Positions 1 through 10,435 of a DNA stretch of 64,000 bases are shown here, piece after piece. The notes beneath the pieces were generated by a model, which did not search any database, had not been told where the DNA came from, and worked only from the letters and a program-made list of their open reading frames with translations. Source of the stretch: Hymenobacter sublimis. GTDB taxonomy: Bacteria > Bacteroidota > Bacteroidia > Cytophagales > Hymenobacteraceae. The translations under genes and the position numbers were made by a program. The stretch lies in the NCBI RefSeq assembly GCF_023101345.1, contig NZ_CP095848.1:2169501-2233500 (forward strand), given 5' to 3'. Position 1 is the first letter of the stretch. Each line of letters opens with the position of its first letter.

Positions 1-203
1 GTAAGAACTCGTTAGCTTACTACTTTAAGCTCTGAGTTGCCATCGATTTAGTTCATGACAAAATTTTACAAAAGCCATTTCTGCTGCCCAAGCGGCACTA
101 CCTGCCCAGTCAGCACCGACAAATCCGGGCTATTTCCGTAACTAGCCTAGCGAAACCCAATTCTCCATTTCCAGCCCCGGACGGCCCTCGTCCACCCCGC
201 AGT
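1..203. other. Intergenic leader, no gene seen
   Basis: No convincing coding region in this stretch before the FKBP gene. It is relatively AT-rich in its first 80 bases and becomes GC-rich toward the start codon. No clear TAnnTTTG promoter box and no terminator hairpin was found. The window starts in the middle of an intergenic region or just after an upstream gene. Confidence 0.5.
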
Positions 204-719
204 ATGGCCCAAATCAGCGAAAACAAAGTCGTTACCATCACCTACGACCTGAGTGTAACCGACGAAAATCAAGAGAAAGTTCTGGTCGAATCGGCCGAGG
301 AAGACGCGCCGATGGTATTTCTGTTCGGCCAAAGCGGCCTTCCCGAAGAGTTTGAGCGCCAACTCGAAGGCAAGCAGTCCGGCGAGACGTTCACCTTTTC
401 GCTCACGCCCGAGCAGGCTTACGGCGACTACGACCAGCAGGCCGTGGTAGAAATCCCGAAAAACGTATTTGAAATTGACGGGCAGATTGACGAGGAAATG
501 CTGCAAGTAGGCAACTTCCTACCCATGGCCGACAACCAGGGCCACCACATGCAAGGCAAAGTGGTAGAAATCGGCACGGACGCCGTGAAGATGGACTTCA
601 ACCACCCGCTAGCCGGCATGGTCATGCACTTTGACGGTAAAGTAGCCGGCGTACGGGATGCCACCCGCGAAGAACTCGACCACGGCCACGTCCACGGCGA
701 AGGCGGCCACCACCACTAG
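204..719 (+). CDS. FKBP-type peptidyl-prolyl cis-trans isomerase, SlyD-like
   Basis: Encodes 171 residues of the SlyD branch of FKBP prolyl isomerases, which catalyse cis-trans isomerisation of Xaa-Pro bonds and act as folding helpers. The split FKBP fold is visible: an N-terminal strand region, a loop with LFGQSGLPEEFE near residue 40, the AYGDYD segment near residue 73, and an insert-in-flap chaperone segment from about residue 75 to 130 before the final FKBP strand. The tail is rich in histidine (DHGHVHGEGGHHH), the metal-binding tail typical of SlyD, although shorter and without cysteines. No signal peptide, so cytoplasmic. A strong hairpin terminator follows, so this looks monocistronic. 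Family is secure; nickel-related function is only suggested by the tail. Confidence 0.93.
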   Translation: MAQISENKVVTITYDLSVTDENQEKVLVESAEEDAPMVFLFGQSGLPEEFERQLEGKQSGETFTFSLTPEQAYGDYDQQAVVEIPKNVFEIDGQIDEEMLQVGNFLPMADNQGHHMQGKVVEIGTDAVKMDFNHPLAGMVMHFDGKVAGVRDATREELDHGHVHGEGGHHH

Positions 720-742
720 GCATTACGAACCTTCTGATAGTA

Positions 743-772
743 AAAACGGGGCTGCTTGGCCCCGTTTTCATT
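743..772 (+). terminator. Intrinsic terminator after the FKBP gene
   Basis: Stem AAAACGGGG (743-751) pairs with CCCCGTTTT (760-768) across an 8-base loop and ends in a T-rich run. It lies 24 bases after the stop codon of the FKBP gene. Confidence 0.8.
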
Positions 773-830
773 TCTTTCAAGGCCTCTAAAAACAATGTTT
801 TCCTTCTTATTCCTTAGTAGAACACCGTGT

Positions 831-1445
831 CTACTTAGTTAACATTCCCTCCACTGCCGCCCGCAGCTCCGGCCAGAATTCCTGAAAATCTTGCTCATAC
901 GCGGGCAGCTCCGCTAGAAACGCGGCGGCTCCGGTAGCCAGCACTGCCGCGGCGGGCACCCGGCGCGAAAGGCCCAGCAGGGCTCTTTGGAACCCCGCCG
1001 GCTGCGCGTATCCTGTCAGCCAATCGTGCAGGCGCATGTAGTGGAGCATTTCCTGCAGGCGCTCGGGCAGCTCGTGGCGGCGCTGGTGGAGCAGGGCGTA
1101 CAGGCGCTGAGCGAAGACGGGTAGTGGTTCGGCCGCATCGGGGTGGTAGCGGGCGAAGTCGCGGGCTAGTAGGTGGTCGTAGCCCACGTCGGCCACTACC
1201 CCGGCCCACTTGCCCAGGCCCGCTGCACGCAGGCGGGCCGTGGTGCGGCGCACTACCGGGTGCGAATCGGTAAATGAATCGATGAAGCGGTGTAGCTGTA
1301 TACCCTGCTGCACGGCGGCGGGGTAGGCCAGCAGACCAGCGCGGCCCCGCACGGCTTCGGCGGCAAAGTTGCCTACCACAATATCGGCGTAGTGAGGAGT
1401 GGTGGCGGGGGAACCGGAAAGCAGCAGGTGGGCCAGAAAGTTCAT
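831..1445 (-). CDS. AcpH-like (DUF479) acyl carrier protein phosphodiesterase family protein
   Basis: Encodes 204 residues from an ATG at 1445, chosen because the conserved family N-terminus MNFLAHLLLS begins there; the frame is open seven codons further upstream. It resembles AcpH/DUF479, enzymes that remove the 4'-phosphopantetheine arm from holo-ACP and belong to the HD-like metal hydrolase superfamily. Candidate metal-binding residues are visible in FLAHLLL, LHRFIDSFTDSHP and in DVGYDHLLARDF near the middle. Flanking genes are on the opposite strand, so it is a single-gene unit. In many Bacteroidota the actual ACP hydrolase activity of this family is untested, so family membership is firmer than the activity. 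Confidence 0.82.
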   Translation of the reverse strand: MNFLAHLLLSGSPATTPHYADIVVGNFAAEAVRGRAGLLAYPAAVQQGIQLHRFIDSFTDSHPVVRRTTARLRAAGLGKWAGVVADVGYDHLLARDFARYHPDAAEPLPVFAQRLYALLHQRRHELPERLQEMLHYMRLHDWLTGYAQPAGFQRALLGLSRRVPAAAVLATGAAAFLAELPAYEQDFQEFWPELRAAVEGMLTK

Positions 1446-1540
1446 GGGCGCTTGTACGGGCAGCAACGACGGTCAACTGAACCTTCGGGCCAGCCGGCCG
1501 TATTTCCTGAACCATCCTATTACACCAAAACCCGAAGATA

Positions 1541-2050
1541 ATGGCTGAGCATGTTGCCCAAAGTCACGATGTGACCAAGCTGATCGAAAGAATCGAGGAT
1601 ATCAAAATTGCCATGCTGACCACGGCCGATGCCGAAGGCGGCCTGCATAGTCGTCCGATGTATACCCACAAGCCGGAAGCCAATGGCACGCTGTGGTTTT
1701 TCACGGAAAAAGATTCGGCCAAGATTTACGAGGTGCGCAAAGACCAGCACGTTAACCTAGGCTACTCCAAGCCTGATGACAACCTGTACGTGTCGATTTC
1801 CGGCACGGCCTCGGTGCTGACTGACCAGGCTAAAATCAAGGAGCTGTGGAGCGAAGGCCTGCGCGCCTGGTTCCCGAAAGGCCCCGAGGACCCCAACATT
1901 GCCCTGCTGAAAATCACTATTGACCGGGGCGAGTATTGGGATCAGCCCAGCAGCGTGCTGGTGCGTGCCTTTGGCTACGTGAAAGCCGTGGCCACCGGCG
2001 AACGGTACCAGCCCACCGGCGATGAACACGCCAAAGTAAACCCTAACTAG
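1541..2050 (+). CDS. Pyridoxamine 5'-phosphate oxidase-like general stress protein
   Basis: Encodes 169 residues of the small flavin-binding split-barrel family (general stress protein 26 / Pyrid_ox_like). The core runs from about residue 10 to 145, with the family segments IAMLTTADAEGGLHSRPMY, LWFFTEKDSAKIYEV and VNLGYSKPDDNLYVSISGTA. Such proteins bind FMN or FAD and are induced by stress in Bacillus (YdaG); substrates are generally unknown, and it is not the biosynthetic PdxH. Cytoplasmic, no signal peptide. The gene is followed after about 25 bases by an intrinsic terminator, so it is probably transcribed alone. Confidence 0.88.
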   Translation: MAEHVAQSHDVTKLIERIEDIKIAMLTTADAEGGLHSRPMYTHKPEANGTLWFFTEKDSAKIYEVRKDQHVNLGYSKPDDNLYVSISGTASVLTDQAKIKELWSEGLRAWFPKGPEDPNIALLKITIDRGEYWDQPSSVLVRAFGYVKAVATGERYQPTGDEHAKVNPN

Positions 2051-2074
2051 GCTACCAAGTAAAGAATCAGGAAC

Positions 2075-2106
2075 AGGGCTGGGAGCAAATCCGGCCCTTT
2101 TTTGTT
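2075..2106 (+). terminator. Intrinsic terminator
   Basis: AGGGCTGG (2075-2082) pairs with CCGGCCCT (2091-2098), one G-U pair, 8-base loop, followed by a run of T. It ends the stress-protein gene and argues that the next gene has its own promoter and a start codon downstream of 2106. Confidence 0.7.
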
Positions 2107-2860
2107 GTTTCGTGCCAGCAGCTCTTACGTTTGCTGGCAGCGCTTGCCGTTGTTCGTTTCCACTACCCTATTTGCTTTGCCAGTCACCACCCTTTCCATC
2201 CTCACCCTACAGCCGGACCAGCAGCGTTGGGGGTTTGCGCAGATGGGCACGGCCCAGCGCCCCCTCCGGCAGGTAGCTGGCCTGCAGTTTCAGAAACTGC
2301 TGGGCAGTGGCGCGGGCGGCTTCGGGGCCCTGCCCAACCTCCGGCGCTACGGCCTGATGGCGGTGTGGGAATCAGCGGAAGCCGCGGCGGCTTTTTTTGC
2401 GCAGCATCCGCTGTGGCAGCAGTACCAACAGCGCACCTCGGAAATCTGGACTGCCGAATTGGCACCGCTCAAGTCGCACGGGCTTTGGGACGGCGTGAAC
2501 CCCTTCACCTACCCCACTGAAGCCGCAGAAGGTGCCGGCCCGGTAGCCGTGCTGACCCGTGCCTCCATCCGCCTGCACAAAACGCCCCGCTTCTGGCGCT
2601 ACGTGGCCCCCACCAGCGCCACGGTGGCCCAGGCGCCGGGCGTTCGGGCGGCCATTGGACTGGGTGAGCTGCCAGTGGTGCGTCAAGCCACGTTTAGCCT
2701 CTGGGAATCGCAGCAGGCGATGCAGGACTACGCCTACCGCAGCGAAAAACACAAGCAAGTCATTAAACTTACCCGCCAGGAAAACTGGTACGGCGAGGAG
2801 CTATTCGCCCGATTTCGGGTGGTACGCACTGAAGGCACCTGGGACGGACGGGCGCTGTAG
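2102..2860 (+). CDS. Spheroidene monooxygenase (CrtA)-like protein
   Basis: The open frame gives up to 252 residues from a TTG at 2102, but this overlaps the T-run of the preceding terminator. A TTG near 2176, just before the conserved block beginning SILTLQPDQQRWGFAQMG, is an equally good start, so the 5' end is uncertain. Similarity to CrtA-type proteins is seen in FQKLLGSGAGGFGALPN, the AVWES segment, SHGLWDGVNPF, LTRASIRLHKTPRFWR and ATFSLWESQQAMQDYAYRS. CrtA oxidises acyclic carotenoids in purple bacteria. No carotenoid genes are visible nearby and Cytophagales are not phototrophic in that way, so the substrate is unknown; it may act on pigments or be a distant dimeric alpha-beta barrel oxygenase. 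Confidence 0.72.
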   Translation: MLFRASSSYVCWQRLPLFVSTTLFALPVTTLSILTLQPDQQRWGFAQMGTAQRPLRQVAGLQFQKLLGSGAGGFGALPNLRRYGLMAVWESAEAAAAFFAQHPLWQQYQQRTSEIWTAELAPLKSHGLWDGVNPFTYPTEAAEGAGPVAVLTRASIRLHKTPRFWRYVAPTSATVAQAPGVRAAIGLGELPVVRQATFSLWESQQAMQDYAYRSEKHKQVIKLTRQENWYGEELFARFRVVRTEGTWDGRAL

Positions 2861-3059
2861 GCAGTGCCTCACCTGGCTATTCAGGAACTAGCATCCTACG
2901 CTTGAAGACTCGGTTATGCTTGCTCGACCTTAGGCTGTCTGGATGGTAAGAAAGAAGGAGACGCCCTCCAGAGACGGTAGCCGCGGGACGATAACCTGCG
3001 ACTCGCCACTGTTTTTCCGTAATTTCGCCCGTTCAGATTAACTGTACTACCGACTGCCC

Positions 3060-6044
<2,985 letters not shown>

Positions 6045-6063
6045 TCCTACCCCCATTATTAGC

Positions 6064-6099
6064 AAAAAGACCCGCTGGAGTTGTCCAGCGGGTCTTTTT
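6064..6099 (+). terminator. Intrinsic terminator after leuS
   Basis: A perfect 16 bp stem (6064-6079 with 6084-6099), 4-base loop GTTG, A-run on the left and T-run on the right. It begins 20 bases after the leuS stop codon and could work on both strands. Confidence 0.85.
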
Positions 6100-6103
6100 T
6101 TAT

Positions 6104-6270
6104 ATCTGTCATGACGAGGACGAAGGACGAAACCATCCGTCCTTCCCGAAGTGCTACCCCTGGAAACGCGACAAGCCCTTGTCGTATGAATAGTAAGGGC
6201 TTGTCAGTTGATCAGGTTTATCACGAGCAGAGGAAGGATGACTTCGTCCTTCGTCCTCGCCATGACAGAT
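6104..6270. repeat. Dispersed inverted-repeat element (GTCATGACGAGG type)
   Basis: The ends 6104-6130 and 6244-6270 are inverted copies of each other with 26 of 27 bases matching. Between them is a second dyad (GACAAGCCCTTGTC about 6170-6183 and a nearby AAGGGCTTGTC). The outer end shares the GTCAT start seen in other elements of this window. It looks like a short non-autonomous or REP/MITE-like element lying between leuS and the YwnB-like gene. A 63-codon open frame inside it is not credible as a gene. Confidence 0.75.
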
Positions 6271-6275
6271 AATAC

Positions 6276-6926
6276 TTAATAGGCGGCCGTAAAGCGCTGA
6301 CGGATGTGCTTGGGAGTTTCTATCTCGTCGAGGAGGACGATGGCCAGGTCTTCGGCGGAGAGCATGCTGCGGCCCTCCTCATTGAACACGGGGCTTTCGG
6401 TGCCGAGGCGGTAGTGGCCAGTGCGGCCCGTGGTGATGCCGGGGTGCATTTCAATGGCTGGGCTGAAAAAGGTCCAGTCGAGGGTGGTGTTCTGCTTGAG
6501 CTCCGTAAGGTAGTCGCGGGCGGCGGTGGCGCCGGGCTTGATGTTGGCGGGAAACTCCGGGCCGTCCACTAGCTGCTGACCGTTAAGGTAAAGGCTGCCA
6601 GCCCCGCCAATGGTAAGCAGGCGCATCACCCCCGACTTCACGGTAGCGGCTTCTATGTTGCGGGAGCCTTGCAGGAAATCGTGGTAGAGGTTGGGGTTGG
6701 TCCAGCCGGCATTAAAGGAGCTCAGCACCACGTCGTGGCCGGCTAACTGCTGGGCCAGCTCCTCTACCTTATTTACGTCGCCGACGACCACCGTCAGGTT
6801 TTCGTGTTGCTCCGTGAGCTTGGCGGGGTTGCGCACAATGGCCGTTACCTGATGGCCGCGGGTCAGAGCTTCGTGCAGCAGTTTCGGGCCAACAAAGCCG
6901 GTAGCACCAATGAGGGCAATTTTCAT
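6276..6926 (-). CDS. NAD(P)-binding oxidoreductase, NmrA/YwnB-like
   Basis: Encodes 216 residues starting at the ATG at 6926, where the Rossmann start MKIALIGATGFVG appears; upstream in-frame ATGs would add a non-conserved stretch. The glycine-rich NAD(P)-binding loop is at residues 5-12 and the fold continues to the end, consistent with atypical short-chain dehydrogenases such as Bacillus YwnB. The upstream gene on the same strand is an Rrf2-type regulator, the same pairing as ywnA-ywnB. A TGTAAC-N7-GTTACA dyad lies 34 bases before the start codon, identical in arms to the dyad before the regulator. Substrate unknown; a redox or quinone/electrophile response is a reasonable inference only. 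Confidence 0.85.
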   Translation of the reverse strand: MKIALIGATGFVGPKLLHEALTRGHQVTAIVRNPAKLTEQHENLTVVVGDVNKVEELAQQLAGHDVVLSSFNAGWTNPNLYHDFLQGSRNIEAATVKSGVMRLLTIGGAGSLYLNGQQLVDGPEFPANIKPGATAARDYLTELKQNTTLDWTFFSPAIEMHPGITTGRTGHYRLGTESPVFNEEGRSMLSAEDLAIVLLDEIETPKHIRQRFTAAY

Positions 6927-6959
6927 AAGGGTAAACATGAAGTGAGAAACACAAAATGG

Positions 6960-6980
6960 TTGTAACCGCAATTGTTACAA
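6960..6980. promoter_or_regulatory. Dyad operator before the YwnB-like gene
   Basis: TTGTAAC-N7-GTTACAA is a perfect 7+7 bp inverted repeat (6960-6966 and 6974-6980). Its inner arms TGTAAC/GTTACA are repeated with the same 7-base spacing at 7505-7523. Placement between the Rrf2 gene and the reductase start suggests that the Rrf2 protein binds it. Confidence 0.75.
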
Positions 6981-6996
6981 TCCGAGGCAAAAAAAT

Positions 6997-7440
6997 TTAC
7001 GTTGTTTGTTTATCCTGCAACAGAATTTCGGTGGTTACCTGCTGCAGGGTTACGCCGGCTAGTACCTGCTCCAGGGCGGTTTGCGCCCGCTGCAGGGTAG
7101 CATCAAGCGCCGACTGAATGTTGCGGCCTACCAGGCAGGCGTGCAGGGGTTTGTCATGGACGCTAAACAGCTGCCCTTCTTCCACCACTTCCACCGCCCG
7201 GTACACATCAAGCAGGGAAATAGCCGCCGGTTGGCGCGTCAGGAAGGTGCCACCCGAAGCGGGGCGCACCTCCACCAGGCCAGCCTTCTTGAGCTGTCCT
7301 AGCAGCCGCCGTATCACAACCGGATTGGTATTGACGCTGCCCGCCATTCGCTCCGAGGTCAGCAATACATCATCAGCCTGCTGCAAAGCCAGCAGGGAAA
7401 GAACGTGTACGGCAACGGAAAAACGGCTACTGATCTGCAT
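6997..7440 (-). CDS. Rrf2 family transcriptional regulator (YwnA-like)
   Basis: Encodes 147 residues from the ATG at 7440, chosen because MQISSRFSVAVHVL is the normal family start. The winged helix occupies about residues 1-85, including LTSERMAGSVNTNPVVIRR and the wing GLVEVRPASGGTFL, followed by a dimerisation helix. Only one cysteine is present (HACLVGRNIQ, about residue 107), so the three-cysteine iron-sulfur site of IscR or NsrR is absent; it resembles YwnA, which has no cluster. A TATATTTG promoter box at 7493-7500 and an adjacent dyad operator indicate autoregulation. The downstream reductase gene has its own copy of the dyad. Confidence 0.9.
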   Translation of the reverse strand: MQISSRFSVAVHVLSLLALQQADDVLLTSERMAGSVNTNPVVIRRLLGQLKKAGLVEVRPASGGTFLTRQPAAISLLDVYRAVEVVEEGQLFSVHDKPLHACLVGRNIQSALDATLQRAQTALEQVLAGVTLQQVTTEILLQDKQTT

Positions 7441-7492
7441 GCTTACTAACAAACGGGGCCGTCGCTCTAGCAACTGCCACAGCAAGGTAGGA

Positions 7493-7500
7493 CAAATATA
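7493..7500 (-). promoter_or_regulatory. -7 box of the Rrf2 gene promoter
   Basis: On the minus strand this reads TATATTTG, an exact match to the Bacteroidota -7 consensus TAnnTTTG, about 53 bases before the start codon. The dyad operator at 7504-7524 lies immediately upstream, so a bound regulator would block the promoter. Confidence 0.65.
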
Positions 7501-7503
7501 CGG

Positions 7504-7524
7504 TTGTAACCACAATAGTTACAC
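7504..7524. promoter_or_regulatory. Dyad operator before the Rrf2 gene
   Basis: TGTAAC (7505-7510), 7-base spacer, GTTACA (7518-7523). Same arms and spacing as 6961-6979. It abuts the -7 box at 7493-7500, the position expected for an autoregulatory repressor site. Confidence 0.75.
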
Positions 7525-7586
7525 TAGGGTTTTAAGAGAATAAAGAATTTATGTTCCTTGCATTAGTAGGCTATCAATATAAATGC

Positions 7587-7684
7587 CCGTCATTCCGAGC
7601 GCAGTCGAAGAATCTTGCGCGCTGATGTGGGGATGGTATTTTAACGATTCGAGCGAGATTCCTCGACTGCGCTCGGAATGACGG
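7587..7684. repeat. Dispersed inverted-repeat element (GTCATTCCGAG type)
   Basis: Ends 7587-7615 and 7656-7684 are inverted copies with 28 of 29 bases matching, separated by 40 bases. The ends carry GTCATTCCGAGCGCAGTCGA, shared in part with elements at 8458 and 15475. The element fills the gap between the Rrf2 gene and the YjbR-like gene and contains no credible coding sequence. Confidence 0.8.
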
Positions 7685-7725
7685 CCTAGAATTGTACATA
7701 AGCACTATTCACACTCCCGGACCAG

Positions 7726-8094
7726 CTATTCCCCCTCCTGCTCAGCGGCGGCTAGCTCCTCGCGCTGCTTTCGGGGTAAGGAAGCGCGGACTAAGTCGTA
7801 GGAATGGTCGATTAGCTCGCGCAGCTGCCGGCCGGAAATGCCCGTACCAACTAGCACCGTGTTCCAGTGCTTTTTATTCATGTGAAAGCCCGGCAGCACG
7901 TAGTCGTGTTGCTCACGCAGCTCCTGGGCCCGCTCCGGGTCACACTTCAGGTTAATGCTGGCGAAAGTCTCTATATCGGTGAGGGCAAACACCTTACCTC
8001 CTACCTTAAACACCAGCGTTTCGGGGCCGAAGGGTGTTTCTTCGGTTACGCCAGCTTTCAACAGGCAGTAGTCGCGGAAGTCTTCAATGTTCAT
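7726..8094 (-). CDS. MmcQ/YjbR family DNA-binding-fold protein
   Basis: Encodes 122 residues from the ATG at 8094 (MNIEDFRDYCLLK), the usual family start. The YjbR fold is recognised from TEETPFGPETLVFKVGGKVFAL, the NLKCDPERAQELRE segment, GFHMNKKHWNTV and GRQLRELIDHSYDLV near the end. YjbR proteins share a fold with the C-terminal domain of some DNA-binding proteins; their biological role is not established. A single gene flanked by an inverted-repeat element and by a terminator hairpin. Confidence 0.9.
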   Translation of the reverse strand: MNIEDFRDYCLLKAGVTEETPFGPETLVFKVGGKVFALTDIETFASINLKCDPERAQELREQHDYVLPGFHMNKKHWNTVLVGTGISGRQLRELIDHSYDLVRASLPRKQREELAAAEQEGE

Positions 8095-8121
8095 GGTCGC
8101 TAAGTAAACCATTACACGCAC

Positions 8122-8160
8122 AAAGACCGCCGAGCTGGAGAGAGGAGCTCGGCGGTCTTT
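8122..8160 (-). terminator. Intrinsic terminator, usable on both strands
   Basis: A perfect 15 bp stem (8122-8136 with 8146-8160) with A-run and T-run flanks. It lies 18 bases after the stop codon of the small membrane protein gene on the minus strand. Confidence 0.8.
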
Positions 8161-8178
8161 TATAACTGAGGCTGGAAA

Positions 8179-8352
8179 CTAGCGCAGGAACCAGCGGTAG
8201 AGCAGAACAATAAACCCCACCAGAAACATGGCCATGCTCAGCTTATTGATGAAGTGCATGGTGCGCAGGTTGAAGTTGGTGTGGCGGGTAGGATCGGGCT
8301 TGCGGAAGAAGTAACCGAGAGCCGGACCGAAATTAAACAGGTCTTTGCGCAT
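8179..8352 (-). CDS. Small membrane protein, DUF6728-like
   Basis: Encodes 57 residues from ATG at 8352 to TAG at 8179. The first half is soluble (MRKDLFNFGPALGYFFRKPD, then RHTNFNLRTMHFINK), the second half is one predicted membrane helix, AMFLVGFIVLLYRWFLR, with a basic end. Short proteins with one C-terminal helix and an N-terminal motif of this type are found in Cytophagales and, from memory, fall under DUF6728. It is followed by a strong terminator, which supports it as a real transcription unit. Function unknown. Confidence 0.72.
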   Translation of the reverse strand: MRKDLFNFGPALGYFFRKPDPTRHTNFNLRTMHFINKLSMAMFLVGFIVLLYRWFLR

Positions 8353-8457
8353 GATTGAAGTGCTGTCTGGTACGCTTTAATAACATCCGTCGGGACGGAA
8401 AGATTTACATTTTGCAAGATATTCATTCAGCTATATCCGGGGCCAGAAGTAGGTATT

Positions 8458-8534
8458 GTCATTCCGAGTGGGGCGAGAAATCTGGGTTTATCATCCAACG
8501 ATTAATCCAGATTCCTCGCCCCGCTCGCAATGAC
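8458..8534. repeat. Dispersed inverted-repeat element (GTCATTCCGAG type)
   Basis: Ends 8458-8485 and 8507-8534 are inverted copies with 25 of 28 bases matching around a 21-base loop. The ends resemble those at 7587 and 15475, including the inner AGATTCCTCG. It sits between the small membrane protein gene and the acyl-CoA synthetase, starting 100 bases upstream of the former's start. Confidence 0.8.
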
Positions 8535-8542
8535 CTGAATGG

Positions 8543-10309
8543 TTACCGAAACAGGGACTCGATGCGCTGCTGATTGTTCTGGCTGACGATTTTGCGCTTG
8601 ACTTTCATGGTAGGAGTTAGCTCGCCCGACTCTACGCTCCACAGCGTGGGAAGCAAGGCCACTTTCTTGATTTGCTCCCACTGCGCGAAGGCGGCGTTGG
8701 CCTGTTGCACGAGCTGCTCGTAGAGTTGCTGCACCTGGGCGTGGGCGGCCAGGGCGGCGTCGGAGAGGTCGGTGGGCAGGTTGTGGCTTTTGGCCCAGGC
8801 CCGCAGCTCGGCGAAGGCCGGCACCAGCAGGGCCGCCGCGTACTTCTCCCCCTCGCCTACCACCATCACCTGCTCCACCAGTGGCGACTCCGAAATCTTC
8901 GATTCCAGAGGCTGCGGGGCTACGTACTTGCCGTTGGAGGTCTTGAACATCTCCTTTTTGCGGTCCGTGATTTTGAGGAATTTACCTTGCACAAACTCGC
9001 CGATGTCGCCGGTGTGCAGCCAGCCTTCCTGGTCGATGACCTCGGCCGTGAGGTCGGGGCGGTTGTAGTAGCCCTGCATCACGGAGGGCGAGCGGGTCAG
9101 GATTTCGCCATCAGGGGCAATTTTCACTTCCACGCCAGGAATAGCTGGCCCTACTGCCCCAATGAAGTTGCCCTCGGCCACGGGCTGGGATGCGGCAATT
9201 ACGGGCGAGGTTTCCGTCATGCCGTAGCCTTCCATCACAGGAATGCCCGCGGCCCAGAACACCCGCGCCAAGCGCGGCTGCAGGGCCCCGCCCCCGCTCA
9301 CGATGTAGCGCACCTGTCCGCCTAGTGCTTCGCGCCACTTACTGAAGACCAGTTTGTTAGCTAGGGCCAACTGGGTGTTGTACCAGAAGCCTTGGTTTTG
9401 CTGGGTGTCGTAGCGCAGGCCCAGGTTTAAAGCCCAGAAGAATAGTTTTTTCTTCGCGCCGGTCAGTTTCTGCCCCTGGGCCACAATCTTGTCGTAGATT
9501 TTTTCGAGCAGGCGGGGCACGGTGGTAAACACCTGGGGCTGTACCTCGCGCAAGTTGTCGGCAATGCGCTCTACGCTTTCGGCATACCACACGCTAAAAC
9601 CCAACCGCAGATAGAGGTAGGTAGCCGTGCGCTCAAAAATATGACTGAGGGGTAGAAAGCTCAGCGCTTTTTGGCCCGCGGGCATGGGCAGGTGCCCCGT
9701 CAGGTTCTCGCAGTTATACAAGATGTTGCGGTGGCTGAGCATTACGCCCTTGGGCCGCCCGGTAGTGCCCGAAGTGTAAATCAGCGTCAGCAGATCCTCG
9801 GGCTGCACGGCGGCTTTCAGGGGTTCCAGGTCCGCTGGGTTTTCGCCCTGGCCTAAGGCAAGTAACTCCCCGAAATGGGCTACCCCCTCCAGCTTGTCGA
9901 AGGTGAAGATGTGCTCGGGGCCACGGGCCAGGCCCGCCACGGCCTGCTGCACCCGAGCCAGCAGCTTTTTGTCTTGCACCAGCACCACGCGCACCCCGGC
10001 ATCCTGAAAAATATGGCGGTAGTCCTCCACCGTAATGGTAGGGTACATGGGCACGCTCACGGCCCCCAGCTGAGCAATGCCAAAATCAGCCACCACCCAC
10101 TCGGGTCGGTTGGCGGAAATGATGGCCACTTTGTCGCCGCGCCCAATGCCGAGCTGGTGCAGGCCCAGGCTAACGTGGTTGCTCAGTTCCTGCACGCGGG
10201 TGGTGCTTAGGGGCTGCCAGGTGCCGGCCTTCTTTTCTACCAGACAATCGGCCTGGGGCGAGGTAGCAATAAGGTGGGGTAGCAGGTCGAAAGTGCGGCG
10301 GATTTCCAT
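8543..10309 (-). CDS. Long-chain fatty acid-CoA ligase (AMP-forming)
   Basis: Encodes 588 residues of the ANL adenylating superfamily; activates fatty acids to acyl-CoA with ATP. The start at 10309 gives MEIRRTFDLLPH; an upstream in-frame ATG at 10357 would add 16 hydrophobic residues and seems less likely. The P-loop YTSGTTGRPKG is at 178-188, GYGMTETSP follows in the second third, WLHTGDIG and the hinge ITDRKKEMFKTSNGKYVAP come next, and the C-terminal lid domain is complete. It resembles FadD15/long-chain ligases, which feed beta-oxidation or phospholipid synthesis. No beta-oxidation genes are adjacent. Chain-length preference cannot be read from the sequence. Confidence 0.93.
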   Translation of the reverse strand: MEIRRTFDLLPHLIATSPQADCLVEKKAGTWQPLSTTRVQELSNHVSLGLHQLGIGRGDKVAIISANRPEWVVADFGIAQLGAVSVPMYPTITVEDYRHIFQDAGVRVVLVQDKKLLARVQQAVAGLARGPEHIFTFDKLEGVAHFGELLALGQGENPADLEPLKAAVQPEDLLTLIYTSGTTGRPKGVMLSHRNILYNCENLTGHLPMPAGQKALSFLPLSHIFERTATYLYLRLGFSVWYAESVERIADNLREVQPQVFTTVPRLLEKIYDKIVAQGQKLTGAKKKLFFWALNLGLRYDTQQNQGFWYNTQLALANKLVFSKWREALGGQVRYIVSGGGALQPRLARVFWAAGIPVMEGYGMTETSPVIAASQPVAEGNFIGAVGPAIPGVEVKIAPDGEILTRSPSVMQGYYNRPDLTAEVIDQEGWLHTGDIGEFVQGKFLKITDRKKEMFKTSNGKYVAPQPLESKISESPLVEQVMVVGEGEKYAAALLVPAFAELRAWAKSHNLPTDLSDAALAAHAQVQQLYEQLVQQANAAFAQWEQIKKVALLPTLWSVESGELTPTMKVKRKIVSQNNQQRIESLFR

Positions 10310-10435
10310 GAACAGGCAAACGAGCAAGAATGACGTTTGGGTTACTTGCACCCGCAAAAATAGCCTACCTCGCGTCGCTCGGCAGCGTTGTGTTACAGTT
10401 TATGGGTACTACTTAGCGTCACTAGCCCACACCCA

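Noticed and set aside
6081..6272. 63-codon open frame within the element after leuS
   Set aside because: It lies wholly inside an inverted-repeat element and the leuS terminator, with no family similarity.
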